From assembly GCF_000801335.2 (NCBI RefSeq), contig NZ_JSEH01000009.1:62001-126000 (forward strand): a stretch of 64,000 bases of DNA, given 5' to 3'. Shown here in pieces: positions 34,311-42,983 of the stretch. The first letter of the stretch is position 1; each line of letters starts with the position of its first letter. This DNA comes from Desulfovibrio sp. TomC (GTDB taxonomy: Bacteria > Desulfobacterota > Desulfovibrionia > Desulfovibrionales > Desulfovibrionaceae). The notes below the pieces were generated by a model that was not told the DNA's origin, searched no databases, and worked only from the letters and a program-made list of their open reading frames with translations. The position numbers and the translations under genes are program-made.

Positions 34311-34802
34311 CTACCGGGTTTGGCGGTCGATGCACATGCGGTAGGCGGACTCTTCCCCGGCCGTTTTCACTTCAGTCAGCCGGAAGCGAAATCCGCCGTG
34401 GGTCCAGAGCCTGTCGCCCTTGCTCCGCAGGCCTGTGCCCGCCTTGGCGGTCAGCCAGGCCGCGAGTTGCGCGGCCACGGGATTTTGCTCCTTGGCCATG
34501 GCGTCGATGATCGCGCCCGTGAACAACCCCTTCGCGTCAAAATCAAAGGCCAGGCTCACCGGCCCCTGGCCCGGCACGGCAATGACGTCATACTGGATCC
34601 GTGTTGGAGTCAGCACCGACGGTTGCTCCTGCGGCCAAACCCGGCGCAGGGCCGCCGCGACGTCGCTTCGCCGTGAATCCCGATCCAGGGTCAGGCTCTG
34701 GCCGCCCACCGACAAGGGAAAGCCGGACTCGCCGCCGGCCGCCGAGGCTGCGATGACCAAGAGAAGCAAGAGCACCCCGGGAAGCACGCTGCTGGTACGC
34801 AT
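34311..34802 (-). CDS. Secreted protein, unknown
   Basis: A 163-aa product with a Sec signal peptide (PGVLLLLLVIAASAAGGES). The mature part starts with a repeat-like GGQSLTLDRDSRRSDVAAALRR, followed by a beta-rich region (IQYDVIAVPGQGPVSLAFDFDAKG) and a C-terminal pair RMCIDRQTR. No assignment. It is divergent from the 7TMR-DISM kinase at 35 kb, with a promoter region of about 230 bp between. Confidence 0.68.
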   Translation of the reverse strand: MRTSSVLPGVLLLLLVIAASAAGGESGFPLSVGGQSLTLDRDSRRSDVAAALRRVWPQEQPSVLTPTRIQYDVIAVPGQGPVSLAFDFDAKGLFTGAIIDAMAKEQNPVAAQLAAWLTAKAGTGLRSKGDRLWTHGGFRFRLTEVKTAGEESAYRMCIDRQTR

Positions 34803-35033
34803 GAATCTGTCCTTGTCCGGCTGAATGTTTCGCTTTGACCGGAGTGCCGCCGGGACGCGCCCGGCACGTGGAGCGCCCTGGCCGCAAAACCGCCCGGATT
34901 GCCTGTGACGCCCGGACGAATGCCGTCGACACCTGTTGCTGGATGATACGGCACGGGACGCCCCAGGTCTGTACGGGGATTCCCGGACAGGCCGGATCAG
35001 CCGCCATGTCGTCCGGGTTGGTCAATCCGCCCG

Positions 35034-37430
35034 GTGAACCAGCAGAAAAACCAGTCCGTACCAGGCCGCCACGGCCGTTATCGCCAAGAAAATGATTGCC
35101 CTGGCTCCTGCGCGAAGGTATTTTTTGACTGGATGTTTCACGTTTTTTTCTTTTTCGCCTGCGGTGCTACGATGTTTCGACACGGCCGGGCGCTCCCAAG
35201 GGCCCGGCCGTGTCGCGCCCTGGCCTCTGACGGGGCCAAGCTCATTGCCTGGGCCAACCGGCCGTGCGCGCCAAGGGCGTCCCCCCGGTCTGGCGGCGCG
35301 TTTGCAGAGCAGACGCCGACGCGAGGCAGGGCCGCAACCCTGTCCGAGTCTCGCTCCAGCCAGAACCGGCTCCGAAGACAAGAACCGCTGGCGTCTCCAG
35401 CCGCTCCACCGCGCTCCCGTCCGGGGAGACGTGCCTGGACGGCTCCGGCGGCGTGTCTTGTGCTGGCGATCGTTCTGCTCATGGCCTGCTGCAGCCCGGG
35501 CCAGGCCGAAACGCCGCCGTCCGCGCCCCGGGCCAAAAAAGGAGTCGTCAACCTCGCCGGTTGGGACATGGCGGTCCACGGCCCGTTGCGCCTGGACGGC
35601 GAATGGGAATACTACCCGCGCCAACTGCTCACCCCGAAAGATTTCCAGGCCGGCGCGCCCCGCAGCGAGGCCGGCCTCTACGTCGTGCCGCAGCCCTGGA
35701 ACCGGAGCCGGTCCGACAATGAAGCCATGGGGGCCGACACCGGGTTCGCCACCCTGCGCCTGCGCCTGGAACCGGCCCCGGGCCTGTCCCGGCCGGCCCT
35801 GGCCCTTTTCAGCCTCAATGCCGCCTATCGCCTGTGGATTGACGGCGTGCCAACGGCCGGCAGCGGCACGGTCGGGACGGACAGCGCCACTGAAATTCCC
35901 GCGCCGGCCAAGCAGATTGTTCCCTTTGCCGGCGCCGGGCGTCCCGTGGACATCCTTTTGCAGGTGTCCAACCACCACGCCCGCGACGGCGGGGTGGTCG
36001 CCCCGGTCTGGCTCGGCTCCCAGTCGACGCTGGCGGCCTGGGCCGACCGGGACATGGCCACGGCCATGTTCTTTATCGGCGCATTTTGCCTCATGGGCTT
36101 GTACCATGCCGTGTTGTACTGGTTTCGCCCGGCCAATAGCGCCCCCCTGTATTTCTCCCTGTACTGCTTTGGCTGGATGGGAAACTATGCCGCCTCGGAC
36201 AGCAGCGGCTGGGCGCTGCGCCTTTTTTTCCCCAACCTGACCGCCCGGTTCCTGGACCCGCTGGCCTTGTCCTGTTTTTTTATAACAATTCCAGTTGGCT
36301 ACGCTTTTTTCCGGTCCCTGTATCCCTTGGAATTCTCCAGACAGCTGCAATGGTTTTGCAACCTGCTGTGTATCGTGTTCGTCGGCGTGGCCCTGTGCGC
36401 CTCGGGCTTGACGCTCAACGCTGTTCTTCCCTGGCACTATCTCGCTTCCAGCCTGCTTATCGTCTCTTGCGTACGCTGTCTGTACCGGGCCTGGCGTCGG
36501 AAACGGGACGAAGCAGGCTTTCTCCTGGCCGGATTTTGCGTGCTGGGCCTTATCGGACTCAACGACATGCTGGTCGACATGCACCGCCTGCCGTCTACGC
36601 CGCTGTTGCCGGTGGGCATGCTGGTCTTCAGCCTGAGCCAGGCCTTTGCCCTGTCGCACCGGTACTCCCAGGCCTTTGCCTCGGAAGAAAAACTGGCGAC
36701 CGATCTTGTGGACAAAAATCTGCGTCTGGAAACGGAGATGGCCGAAAGGACGCGGCTTGAGCAACGGATTGTGACCGTTAGCGAAGAGGAGCGGCGGCGT
36801 ATCAGCCTGGAACTCCACGACGGCCTGTGCCAGGGCCTGACCGCCGCCCGGCTGCGCTGCGACGCCCTGTCGCCTGGGGGCAGCGCAGCCGGCGCGGACG
36901 GCGAGGCCCTGGGCCGTCTGTCCGGTCTGCTCGATACCCTGGTCGATCAGGCCTATGACCTGTCCCGGGGGCTGTGGCCCCTGGAACACGACGGCGTCGG
37001 CGTCGGACCGTCCTTTCGGGAAATGATCCGCAGACAGGCCGAATCAAGCGCCGTCCCCATCGAGTTTCATCGGGAGCTGTATTGTCAGGCCTGCCGCCGT
37101 TCCCATCTGGCCCAGCTGTACCGCATCGCCCAGGAGGCCGTGGCCAATGCCCTCAAACACGCCCGGGCCGGGCGCATCGTGGTTTCCCTGGCCTGCCCCG
37201 CCGGCCAAGGGACGGTTTTGGCCGTGCGCGACGACGGTTGCGGCCGCTGCGGGGCCAAAGCCTCGGCCGGCGGTCTCGGACTGGGCCTCATGGCCCACCG
37301 GGCGCGTCTGATCGGCGGGGAACTGCACATTCAAGACGCCCCTGGCGGCGGCACGGAAGTGGTCTGCACGGCTCCCTGCCCGGACCTGGCGGGCGGGGTC
37401 GGCCTTCCCGAATCCCGGAGGCCGAAATGA
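35034..37430 (+). CDS. 7TMR-DISM sensor histidine kinase, HisKA_3 class
   Basis: The reading frame is 798 codons, but the first 130 lack features, so the true start may be further in (ATG 35133 or 35172, or near the signal-like AACLVLAIVLLMACC at about residue 140). The protein then has an extracytoplasmic 7TMR-DISM ligand domain (GEWEYYPRQLL, VPQPWNRSRS), seven membrane segments (about 345-560), and a NarX/DesK-type kinase: H-box ISLELHDGLCQGL (His about 595), N-box QEAVANALKHARAG and G-box GGLGLGLMAHRARL. The ligand is unknown. It overlaps the response regulator by 4 bp. Confidence 0.87.
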   Translation: MNQQKNQSVPGRHGRYRQENDCPGSCAKVFFDWMFHVFFFFACGATMFRHGRALPRARPCRALASDGAKLIAWANRPCAPRASPRSGGAFAEQTPTRGRAATLSESRSSQNRLRRQEPLASPAAPPRSRPGRRAWTAPAACLVLAIVLLMACCSPGQAETPPSAPRAKKGVVNLAGWDMAVHGPLRLDGEWEYYPRQLLTPKDFQAGAPRSEAGLYVVPQPWNRSRSDNEAMGADTGFATLRLRLEPAPGLSRPALALFSLNAAYRLWIDGVPTAGSGTVGTDSATEIPAPAKQIVPFAGAGRPVDILLQVSNHHARDGGVVAPVWLGSQSTLAAWADRDMATAMFFIGAFCLMGLYHAVLYWFRPANSAPLYFSLYCFGWMGNYAASDSSGWALRLFFPNLTARFLDPLALSCFFITIPVGYAFFRSLYPLEFSRQLQWFCNLLCIVFVGVALCASGLTLNAVLPWHYLASSLLIVSCVRCLYRAWRRKRDEAGFLLAGFCVLGLIGLNDMLVDMHRLPSTPLLPVGMLVFSLSQAFALSHRYSQAFASEEKLATDLVDKNLRLETEMAERTRLEQRIVTVSEEERRRISLELHDGLCQGLTAARLRCDALSPGGSAAGADGEALGRLSGLLDTLVDQAYDLSRGLWPLEHDGVGVGPSFREMIRRQAESSAVPIEFHRELYCQACRRSHLAQLYRIAQEAVANALKHARAGRIVVSLACPAGQGTVLAVRDDGCGRCGAKASAGGLGLGLMAHRARLIGGELHIQDAPGGGTEVVCTAPCPDLAGGVGLPESRRPK

Positions 37431-38071
37431 CCGCGAATCCGGAAAACGGCGTGCGGATTTTTTTGGCCGACGACCATCCGGCCGTGCGCGAAGGGCTTAC
37501 CCTGCGCCTGCTCCAGGAAGGGTTCGTGGTCTGCGGCGAGGCTGAAAACCGGGCCACGCTGCTGGCCGGCATCGACGCCAGCCGGGCCGACATCGCCCTG
37601 GTGGACCTGACCTTGTGCGGCGAAAACGGCCTGGATCTCATCGCCGAGCTGGACGCCCGGGACATTCCCGTCCTTGTCTATTCCATGCACGAAGACGCCG
37701 AGACCGTGCGTCTGGCCTTGGCCAGAGGGGCGCGCGGGTATGTCGCCAAGCGCGAGACCTCGGCCGTGCTGGTGGACGGCGTGCGCTGCGTCCTGGCCGG
37801 GCAGCGCTACCTAAGTCCCCGCGTCGAGGCCGCCCTGGAGTCCTCCCCGGCCCTGGAGCCGGCCGCTGGCCAGACCGGGGCGCTGAGCGAACGCGAGCGC
37901 CAGATACTGAAACGCCTGTCCCAGGGCGAAGGCAACACCGAGATCGCCGCTGCCCTCGGGGTCAGCGTGCGCACCGTGGAAAGCTACCACGCGAGAATCC
38001 TGGTCAAGCTGCGCCTCGACGGCATGAAGGCCCTTCGCAAGTACGCCATCCGCCAATACAAGCCGGACTGA
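37427..38071 (+). CDS. NarL/FixJ-family response regulator
   Basis: A 214-aa protein: receiver domain with acidic patch LADDHPAVREG, phospho-acceptor Asp about 60 (LVDLTLCGENG) and conserved lysine in GYVAKRETS, then a LuxR-type helix-turn-helix (LSERERQILKRLSQG, TEIAAALGVSVRTVESYHAR). The start overlaps the kinase stop (ATGA) and has CGGAGG 5 nt upstream. It is the cognate partner of the 7TMR-DISM kinase; targets may be the neighbouring secreted proteins. Confidence 0.93.
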   Translation: MTANPENGVRIFLADDHPAVREGLTLRLLQEGFVVCGEAENRATLLAGIDASRADIALVDLTLCGENGLDLIAELDARDIPVLVYSMHEDAETVRLALARGARGYVAKRETSAVLVDGVRCVLAGQRYLSPRVEAALESSPALEPAAGQTGALSERERQILKRLSQGEGNTEIAAALGVSVRTVESYHARILVKLRLDGMKALRKYAIRQYKPD

Positions 38072-38155
38072 TCCGCTTTGCCGCCGGCTGCCCCGGCCAG
38101 TGTTGCCCGGCAGACACGCCGCTTTTCCCAGGCACGGCCCTGTGCCGCCCCGTCC

Positions 38156-38295
38156 ACCCGCTCCTCGTCCCAAATCGCGAGTGAAGCCCCTTCGCCCGAA
38201 CCAACGCAGACCCTAACGCTCCATCCTCGCCCGCCCCTCGTCCCGAACCGCCAATGAAGCCGCTTCGCCCGAACGAACGCATACCGCAACGCCCC
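38156..38295 (+). repeat. Tandem imperfect repeat, two units, 73-bp period
   Basis: A unit beginning near 38156 recurs 73 bp later (near 38229). Both contain CTCGTCC, TGAAGCC, TTCGCCCGAAC and AACGCA in the same order. The stretch is non-coding, between the response regulator and the next secreted-protein gene. Confidence 0.65.
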
Positions 38296-38340
38296 GGGCA
38301 ATCGCCGGTTCCAGCCCCGGTCCAGGCAGCGCAAGCGCCC

Positions 38341-38362
38341 CTGTCCGGGAAATCCCGGACAG
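38341..38362. terminator. Perfect 10-bp inverted repeat
   Basis: CTGTCCGGGA and TCCCGGACAG are separated by two bases. It lies downstream of the response-regulator gene and upstream of the next gene, so it may end the two-component transcript or serve as a protein-binding palindrome. There is no T-run. Confidence 0.4.
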
Positions 38363-38464
38363 ACAAAACACCCGACGCCCCGTAGATGACTCGCGGTTGC
38401 CGGCTTGGGCCGGCGTTCCTGCCGCAGATCGCGGACATGGGGCCATACACCGTTGGATGTTGTC

Positions 38465-39061
38465 ATGAAACGACTGTTCGCGCTGCTGTTGTTGTTTGCC
38501 GTTCTGCTCCCGGGCCAGGCCCAGGCCAACGCTCCCTTGTCGCCGGAAACCCGCAAAGAACTCAGCGATTTCTTCAGCCCCTTTGCCGCAGCGAACATGA
38601 AAAGCTTCGATCAGGGCACGCTCACCGAAAAGGACCTGCTCTCTTTCGCCATATGGCATTGCATCATGCACCCCGACCCCGCGCTCAAAAGGATCAACAG
38701 CGGCAACGGCATTGTCATACCGCCGCAGGTTATCGACACCATCACCCGGACCTTCTTCGACCGGACCATAAAAAAACACCGCAAAGCCCAATACGTCGAA
38801 TCCCTGGGCAGCGGCGAGGCCTTCGTGTTCGCCCAGGCGGACAGCCTGCGCCAGCGTGACGACGGCACGTTTCTGGCCGCCGGGACCATCTATTATACCG
38901 GAGCCGGAGAGACCATCGATCCCTACGCAACCCGGGCGCAGTGGAAGCGCTCGGGGGCCGACGTCCGCGTCTGGGGAACATTCACCGGCGTTCTTCGGCG
39001 CACGGCCGCCCCCCAGGCCCGTTGGGTCCTGCTCCAGTACGCCGTGAAGGAAACACAATAG
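38465..39061 (+). CDS. Secreted protein, unknown
   Basis: A 198-aa product with a Sec signal peptide (KRLFALLLLFAVLLPGQAQA). The mature part has a helical first half (SPETRKELSDFFSPFAAANM, ISFAIWHC-like) and a beta-rich second half (FLAAGTIYYTGAGETIDPYA, VRVWGTFTGVLRR). No family is recognised. It is in the same orientation as the response regulator upstream, after a 393-bp gap containing the tandem repeat. Confidence 0.7.
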   Translation: MKRLFALLLLFAVLLPGQAQANAPLSPETRKELSDFFSPFAAANMKSFDQGTLTEKDLLSFAIWHCIMHPDPALKRINSGNGIVIPPQVIDTITRTFFDRTIKKHRKAQYVESLGSGEAFVFAQADSLRQRDDGTFLAAGTIYYTGAGETIDPYATRAQWKRSGADVRVWGTFTGVLRRTAAPQARWVLLQYAVKETQ

Positions 39062-39154
39062 CCCCAAGGCCGGCTTCGCCGACGCCCCGGGAGGCGGCAT
39101 CCCCCCCGTGGCGTTGGCATGACCCGATACAACCGTATTGCAAAGGAGAGTCTC

Positions 39155-39532
39155 ATGCTGTTTAGATCATTCGTTGCCGCTGTCCTGCTCTTTGTCGCCA
39201 GCACTGCCACCTGTTTTGCCTATTCCGACGAGATCAAATGGCTTCGCAACCAAAGCTTCAAAGCCTGCCCGAAATATTACGTCTGGAGACTTGTCGACAA
39301 TTATTTTCCCGACGCCAAGTGGGATTCCGGCTGGTCCGACGAAGGCGACTACATCGTCAACGTCCGGGGCGCAATGTCCTTTAAGGGGCAGAATGTCAAA
39401 GCCCTGTTGCAGTTTACCATCGACCCGAAACAGGGAAAGTTCAACATGAACGCCCTGGAGTTCAACGGCCATCCCCAGGACAAGGACATGCGCGTGGAAC
39501 TCATCAAGGCCATGTGCCAGGACGTGCAGTAG
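39155..39532 (+). CDS. Small secreted protein, unknown
   Basis: A 125-aa product with a Sec signal peptide (LFRSFVAAVLLFVASTATCFA). The mature part (IKWLRNQSFKACPKYYVWRLVDNYF, then a strand/turn set VNVRGAMSFKGQNVKALLQF) resembles small extracytoplasmic domains that follow membrane proteins in other families, but I give no name. ATG 39155 has AAAGGAG 7 nt upstream. Confidence 0.7.
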   Translation: MLFRSFVAAVLLFVASTATCFAYSDEIKWLRNQSFKACPKYYVWRLVDNYFPDAKWDSGWSDEGDYIVNVRGAMSFKGQNVKALLQFTIDPKQGKFNMNALEFNGHPQDKDMRVELIKAMCQDVQ

Positions 39533-39706
39533 CCCGTTGCAGGCAACCGGCCCTGGTCCACGCGTAGAGGGCCGGTTGCAACTGGGCGATCAAAACAGGC
39601 GGCTCATCCATCAGGGCCGGTAGCAACGGCCGGAGAGCTCCGGCCCGGCCGCGTTCCCGAAGCCCGGCCGGGCAGGCGACAGGAAACCCGGAGGAGGGGA
39701 GAAAAT

Positions 39707-40174
39707 ATGGCGAAGCGGAACATGCAGCAGGACCGGAGACCGGCGTTGCGGGCGATCTGGCTGCGATGCCTGGCCCTGGGCCTGTTTCTGGCGGCCGGCC
39801 TGACGGCCGTGCCCGCAGATTGCCAGGCCAAGGCGGACTATGCGTTCATCGGCATCAAGGACGCCTCCCAGGTGCCGAAATTTGTCGCCAGCCTGCAAAA
39901 GGCCTTGGCGGCCGACGACAGGAACGCCGTGGCCGGGCTTGTGTCCTACCCCCTCATGGTTTCGGCCGGCGGCCAGGACCTGGAGGTCGAGGACAAGGCT
40001 GCTTTCCTGCGCCACTACGACCGGATCATCACCGAGGCGATCAAGCAGAACATTCTGGCCCAGCGCCTGGACGATATCTTTGTCAACAAGCAGGGCGTGA
40101 TGGTCGGTTCCGACGGCAAGGTCTGGGCCTTGCCCGACGGCAAGGTCCTGCGCATTGGCGTCATCCGGGACTAG
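39707..40174 (+). CDS. Small secreted protein, unknown
   Basis: A 155-aa product with an N-terminal hydrophobic signal (IWLRCLALGLFLAAGLTAVPA, with a basic run before it). The mature domain has two long helices (ASQVPKFVASLQKALAADD, RHYDRIITEAIKQNI) around YPLMVSAGGQDLEVED and a final beta hairpin (GVMVGSDGKVWALPDGKV). GAGGAGGGG precedes the ATG. It is the last of the six secreted orphans. Confidence 0.72.
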   Translation: MAKRNMQQDRRPALRAIWLRCLALGLFLAAGLTAVPADCQAKADYAFIGIKDASQVPKFVASLQKALAADDRNAVAGLVSYPLMVSAGGQDLEVEDKAAFLRHYDRIITEAIKQNILAQRLDDIFVNKQGVMVGSDGKVWALPDGKVLRIGVIRD

Positions 40175-40387
40175 GTCACGAAAGCGCCAGGAGCGTTGAC
40201 AGCAACTGGCATCGCTTGGCCGGCGAGCCTCCAAGCAAGCGGAAGCGCCGATGCGAGGCGAAGACCCCGGGAGACATGTTCGTCCAGAATACGTCTCATG
40301 CGAGGGCTTCGGATGATTTGAGCCCTGTTCCAGGCAAGGGCGGCCTGGAGCGGTTGTGCCGCCGCGCCGGGCGGCGCGGGCCGATGC

Positions 40388-40459
40388 CCCTGCCCCTGTC
40401 GCCCAAAGCGGCAGGGGCAGGGTGGGAAGCGGCATCGCCGGCCGACCGGCCGATGCCGC
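40388..40459. terminator. Two adjacent hairpins between convergent genes
   Basis: CCCTGCCCCT pairs with AGGGGCAGGG (40388-40422), and GCGGCATCG pairs with CGATGCCGC (40429-40459). They lie between the plus-strand gene ending at 40174 and cooS (minus, ending at 40505). Neither has a long T-run. The 330-bp gap holds no other gene I can see. Confidence 0.5.
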
Positions 40460-40504
40460 CCGCGACGCCGGAGAGCGCCGCACGGGCGGGGGGAAGGCCT
40501 GGGT

Positions 40505-42385
40505 TTAGGGAGTAAGCCCCAGGGCTGTGCGTTTGGCCCGAATGCGGGCGTCAATGAGTTCGGCTGCCTTGACCGGGTCGCCCTCCACGGCAAAGCTCGC
40601 CCCCACAACGCCCTCCAGCCCCGAAACGGCCAGATCGGTGACGGCTTTGCTGCCGAGAATGGGCGGGGCCAGTCCGAGTACGGTGAAGATGCCGCTGGCC
40701 ACCGCGTAGAGGCCGATGGTGGCGGCTTTTTCCGAATACCACTCCGGCGCGGCCGCAGCCACCGGCAGATCCGAGATGTCCACGCCAAGGGCCGTGGCCA
40801 GCATGCCGCACAACTGCATGATCCTGGAGTTGTCCACGCAACTGCCCACATGCAGGACCGGGGGGATGCCCAGGGCCTTGCAGACTTCGGACAGGCCCGG
40901 ACCGGCCAGATCGGCGGCGGCCGGCAGTAAAAGCCCCTGCTTGCCGGCGGACACGGTGACGCAGCCGGTGACCAGGACCAGCAGGTCGCGCTTGATGCAC
41001 TCCCGGATGAGATTGGAATTCTGATAGTCCTGCTTCACTTTCGGGTTGTTGCAGCCGACGATGCCGACGGCCCCGCGGATCTTGCCGGCCTTGATGGCCT
41101 CGATCAGCGGCCCGGCCGTGCCGCCCAGGGCCGTGAGCACGGCTTCGTTGGAAAAGCCGGTCATGACTTCCACGGGTTCGACCGGGATTTCCACCCGGCC
41201 GGGGTCGCGGACCTTGAAGCGTTCGATGGCCAGTTCCACCACTTCCACGGCTTTTTGCCGGGCGTTGTGCACGGTAAACTCGATATGGGTCGCCCCGGTG
41301 AACTTGGCCTTGGGCGAGGTGGTGACGATGCGGCTGTGGTAGCAGCCGGCCACGGTCACAAGGCTCGGCATGATGCACTGGTAGTCGACCACCACCACTT
41401 CCACGGCCCCGGTGACCAGGGCCAGCTCGGTCATGAGGTGGTTGCCGGCCATGGGGATGCCCTGGCGCATGAGCAGCTCGTTGCCGGTGCAGCACAGCCC
41501 GGCCAGATTGAGGCCCGAAGCGCCGGCCGCCTTGGCCTTGGCCAGCAGGGCGGGATCATGGACGGCGGCCAGGATCATTTCGGACACGATGGGGCTGTGG
41601 CCGTGGACCAGGATGTTGACCTGGTCGGCCTTGAGGACCCCGAGATTGACTTTGGACATCCGGGGCGTCGGCGTCCCGAACAGGATGTCCGAAACCTCGG
41701 TGGCGATCATGGACCCGGCCCAGCCGTCGGCCAGGGAGAGCCGGGCGGCGTGCAGGCACAGGTTCGTTGCGTCGTTGTCCACGCCCATGTGGGTGCGGTG
41801 CAGCATCTCGACCACGTCCCGGTCGACGCCGCGCGGGGTGATGCCCACCTTTTCCCAGAGCGCGCGCCGTTTGGCCGGAACCCGGCCGATAAAGGAAATC
41901 GAACCGCGCCGGCAGCCGAAGTCGCCAAAAAACTGCTCGGCCAGTTCCACGGCCACCGCTTTGGCGTCCTTGCCGGCCGTGGTCAGGCCGACCTCCTCGG
42001 CGATGCGGCGCAGCTTGGCCTCGTCGCGGATGCCGTAGTCGGTGGTTGTTCCCTCGCCCACGGCCAAAAGCGTCTCGATGAGGTCGCGGCCGTGATCCGA
42101 ATGGGCCGCCGCGCCGGCGGCCACCATGCGCCCGAAGTTGCGCGCCACCACCACGTCGGCGTCGGCGCCGCAGACCCCGCGCGAAGGGCCGTTGCCAAAG
42201 GGATCGATGCGACAGGGACCCATGATGCAGTTGCGGCACGACAGGCCGAGTTCGCAGAAGCCGCAGTGGGGTTCCTGTTCCCGCAGGCGGTCCCAGACCG
42301 TCTCGACGCCGTCCTCCCGGGCCTTGGCGATCATGGCCTGGGCGTCCTTGCAGATGGAGTATTCGCTCAGATCTTTCTTGCCCAT
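40505..42385 (-). CDS. cooS: Anaerobic Ni-Fe carbon monoxide dehydrogenase catalytic subunit
   Basis: Oxidises CO to CO2 at a Ni-Fe-S cluster. The 626-aa protein has the N-terminal cluster-binding set CGFCELGLSCRNCIMGPCR (D/B clusters), then C-cluster ligand regions such as HGHSPIVSE, GLCCTGNELL, YQCIMPS, IVGCNNP, VTGCVT and GSCVDNSRI. Length and motifs match monofunctional CooS. It is the last gene of a minus-strand operon with cooF, an oxidoreductase and cooC. Confidence 0.96.
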   Translation of the reverse strand: MGKKDLSEYSICKDAQAMIAKAREDGVETVWDRLREQEPHCGFCELGLSCRNCIMGPCRIDPFGNGPSRGVCGADADVVVARNFGRMVAAGAAAHSDHGRDLIETLLAVGEGTTTDYGIRDEAKLRRIAEEVGLTTAGKDAKAVAVELAEQFFGDFGCRRGSISFIGRVPAKRRALWEKVGITPRGVDRDVVEMLHRTHMGVDNDATNLCLHAARLSLADGWAGSMIATEVSDILFGTPTPRMSKVNLGVLKADQVNILVHGHSPIVSEMILAAVHDPALLAKAKAAGASGLNLAGLCCTGNELLMRQGIPMAGNHLMTELALVTGAVEVVVVDYQCIMPSLVTVAGCYHSRIVTTSPKAKFTGATHIEFTVHNARQKAVEVVELAIERFKVRDPGRVEIPVEPVEVMTGFSNEAVLTALGGTAGPLIEAIKAGKIRGAVGIVGCNNPKVKQDYQNSNLIRECIKRDLLVLVTGCVTVSAGKQGLLLPAAADLAGPGLSEVCKALGIPPVLHVGSCVDNSRIMQLCGMLATALGVDISDLPVAAAAPEWYSEKAATIGLYAVASGIFTVLGLAPPILGSKAVTDLAVSGLEGVVGASFAVEGDPVKAAELIDARIRAKRTALGLTP

Positions 42386-42402
42386 GAGTTCCTCCGGCAG
42401 GA

Positions 42403-42936
42403 TCAGGCCTTGACGCCGTACACGGCGTTGGCCAGTCGGTTCGTGCCTTGCTTGAGATACAGGTTCACCTCGTCAAACGTGAGCGCCCCTGTCTTGCAGG
42501 CAGCAACGCAGGCCGGGATCGCCCCTGCCGCCACGCGCTCATGGCAGCCGTCGCATTTGACGGCCACGCTCGGCCGTTCCGGCGCGCCCGCGTCCTGGAA
42601 AAAACGAATGACGTAGTAGGGGCAGGCCATGGCGCACATGCCGCACCCGATGCACCGCGTCGGGTCCACGATTTTGAGACCCTCGGCGATATCGTCGCGA
42701 ATCGCCCAGGGCATGCAGGCTTCCTGGCAGGGAGCCGGTTCGCAGTGGCGGCACTTGTTGGGGAAGGGTTTGTTTTCCGGCCCCACGCCAAGATGGATGC
42801 GCGGCTTGGCCAGGATCTCCTCGCCGATGGCCGAGGCCAGGGATTTGGACTGGGAATGGGCCTCGGCGCAGCGGATCATGCACTGCATGCAGCCTACGCA
42901 CAGTTCGGGCCGGACAATGACGGTTTTTTTGAGCAT
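42403..42936 (-). CDS. cooF: CooF-like 4Fe-4S ferredoxin subunit
   Basis: Carries electrons from CooS. The 177-aa protein holds four cysteine sets for 4Fe-4S clusters: CVGCMQCMIRC, CRHCEPAPCQEAC, CIGCGMCAMACP and CDGCHERVAAGAIPACVAAC. ATG 42936 follows AAGGAGG by 4 nt. It starts 48 bp after the oxidoreductase gene and ends 18 bp before cooS, so it is in the same transcript. Confidence 0.92.
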   Translation of the reverse strand: MLKKTVIVRPELCVGCMQCMIRCAEAHSQSKSLASAIGEEILAKPRIHLGVGPENKPFPNKCRHCEPAPCQEACMPWAIRDDIAEGLKIVDPTRCIGCGMCAMACPYYVIRFFQDAGAPERPSVAVKCDGCHERVAAGAIPACVAACKTGALTFDEVNLYLKQGTNRLANAVYGVKA

Positions 42937-42983
42937 AGTTCCTCCTTGCGGATCGGACAGACCGCCGGGGCGGCGGCCGCAAC

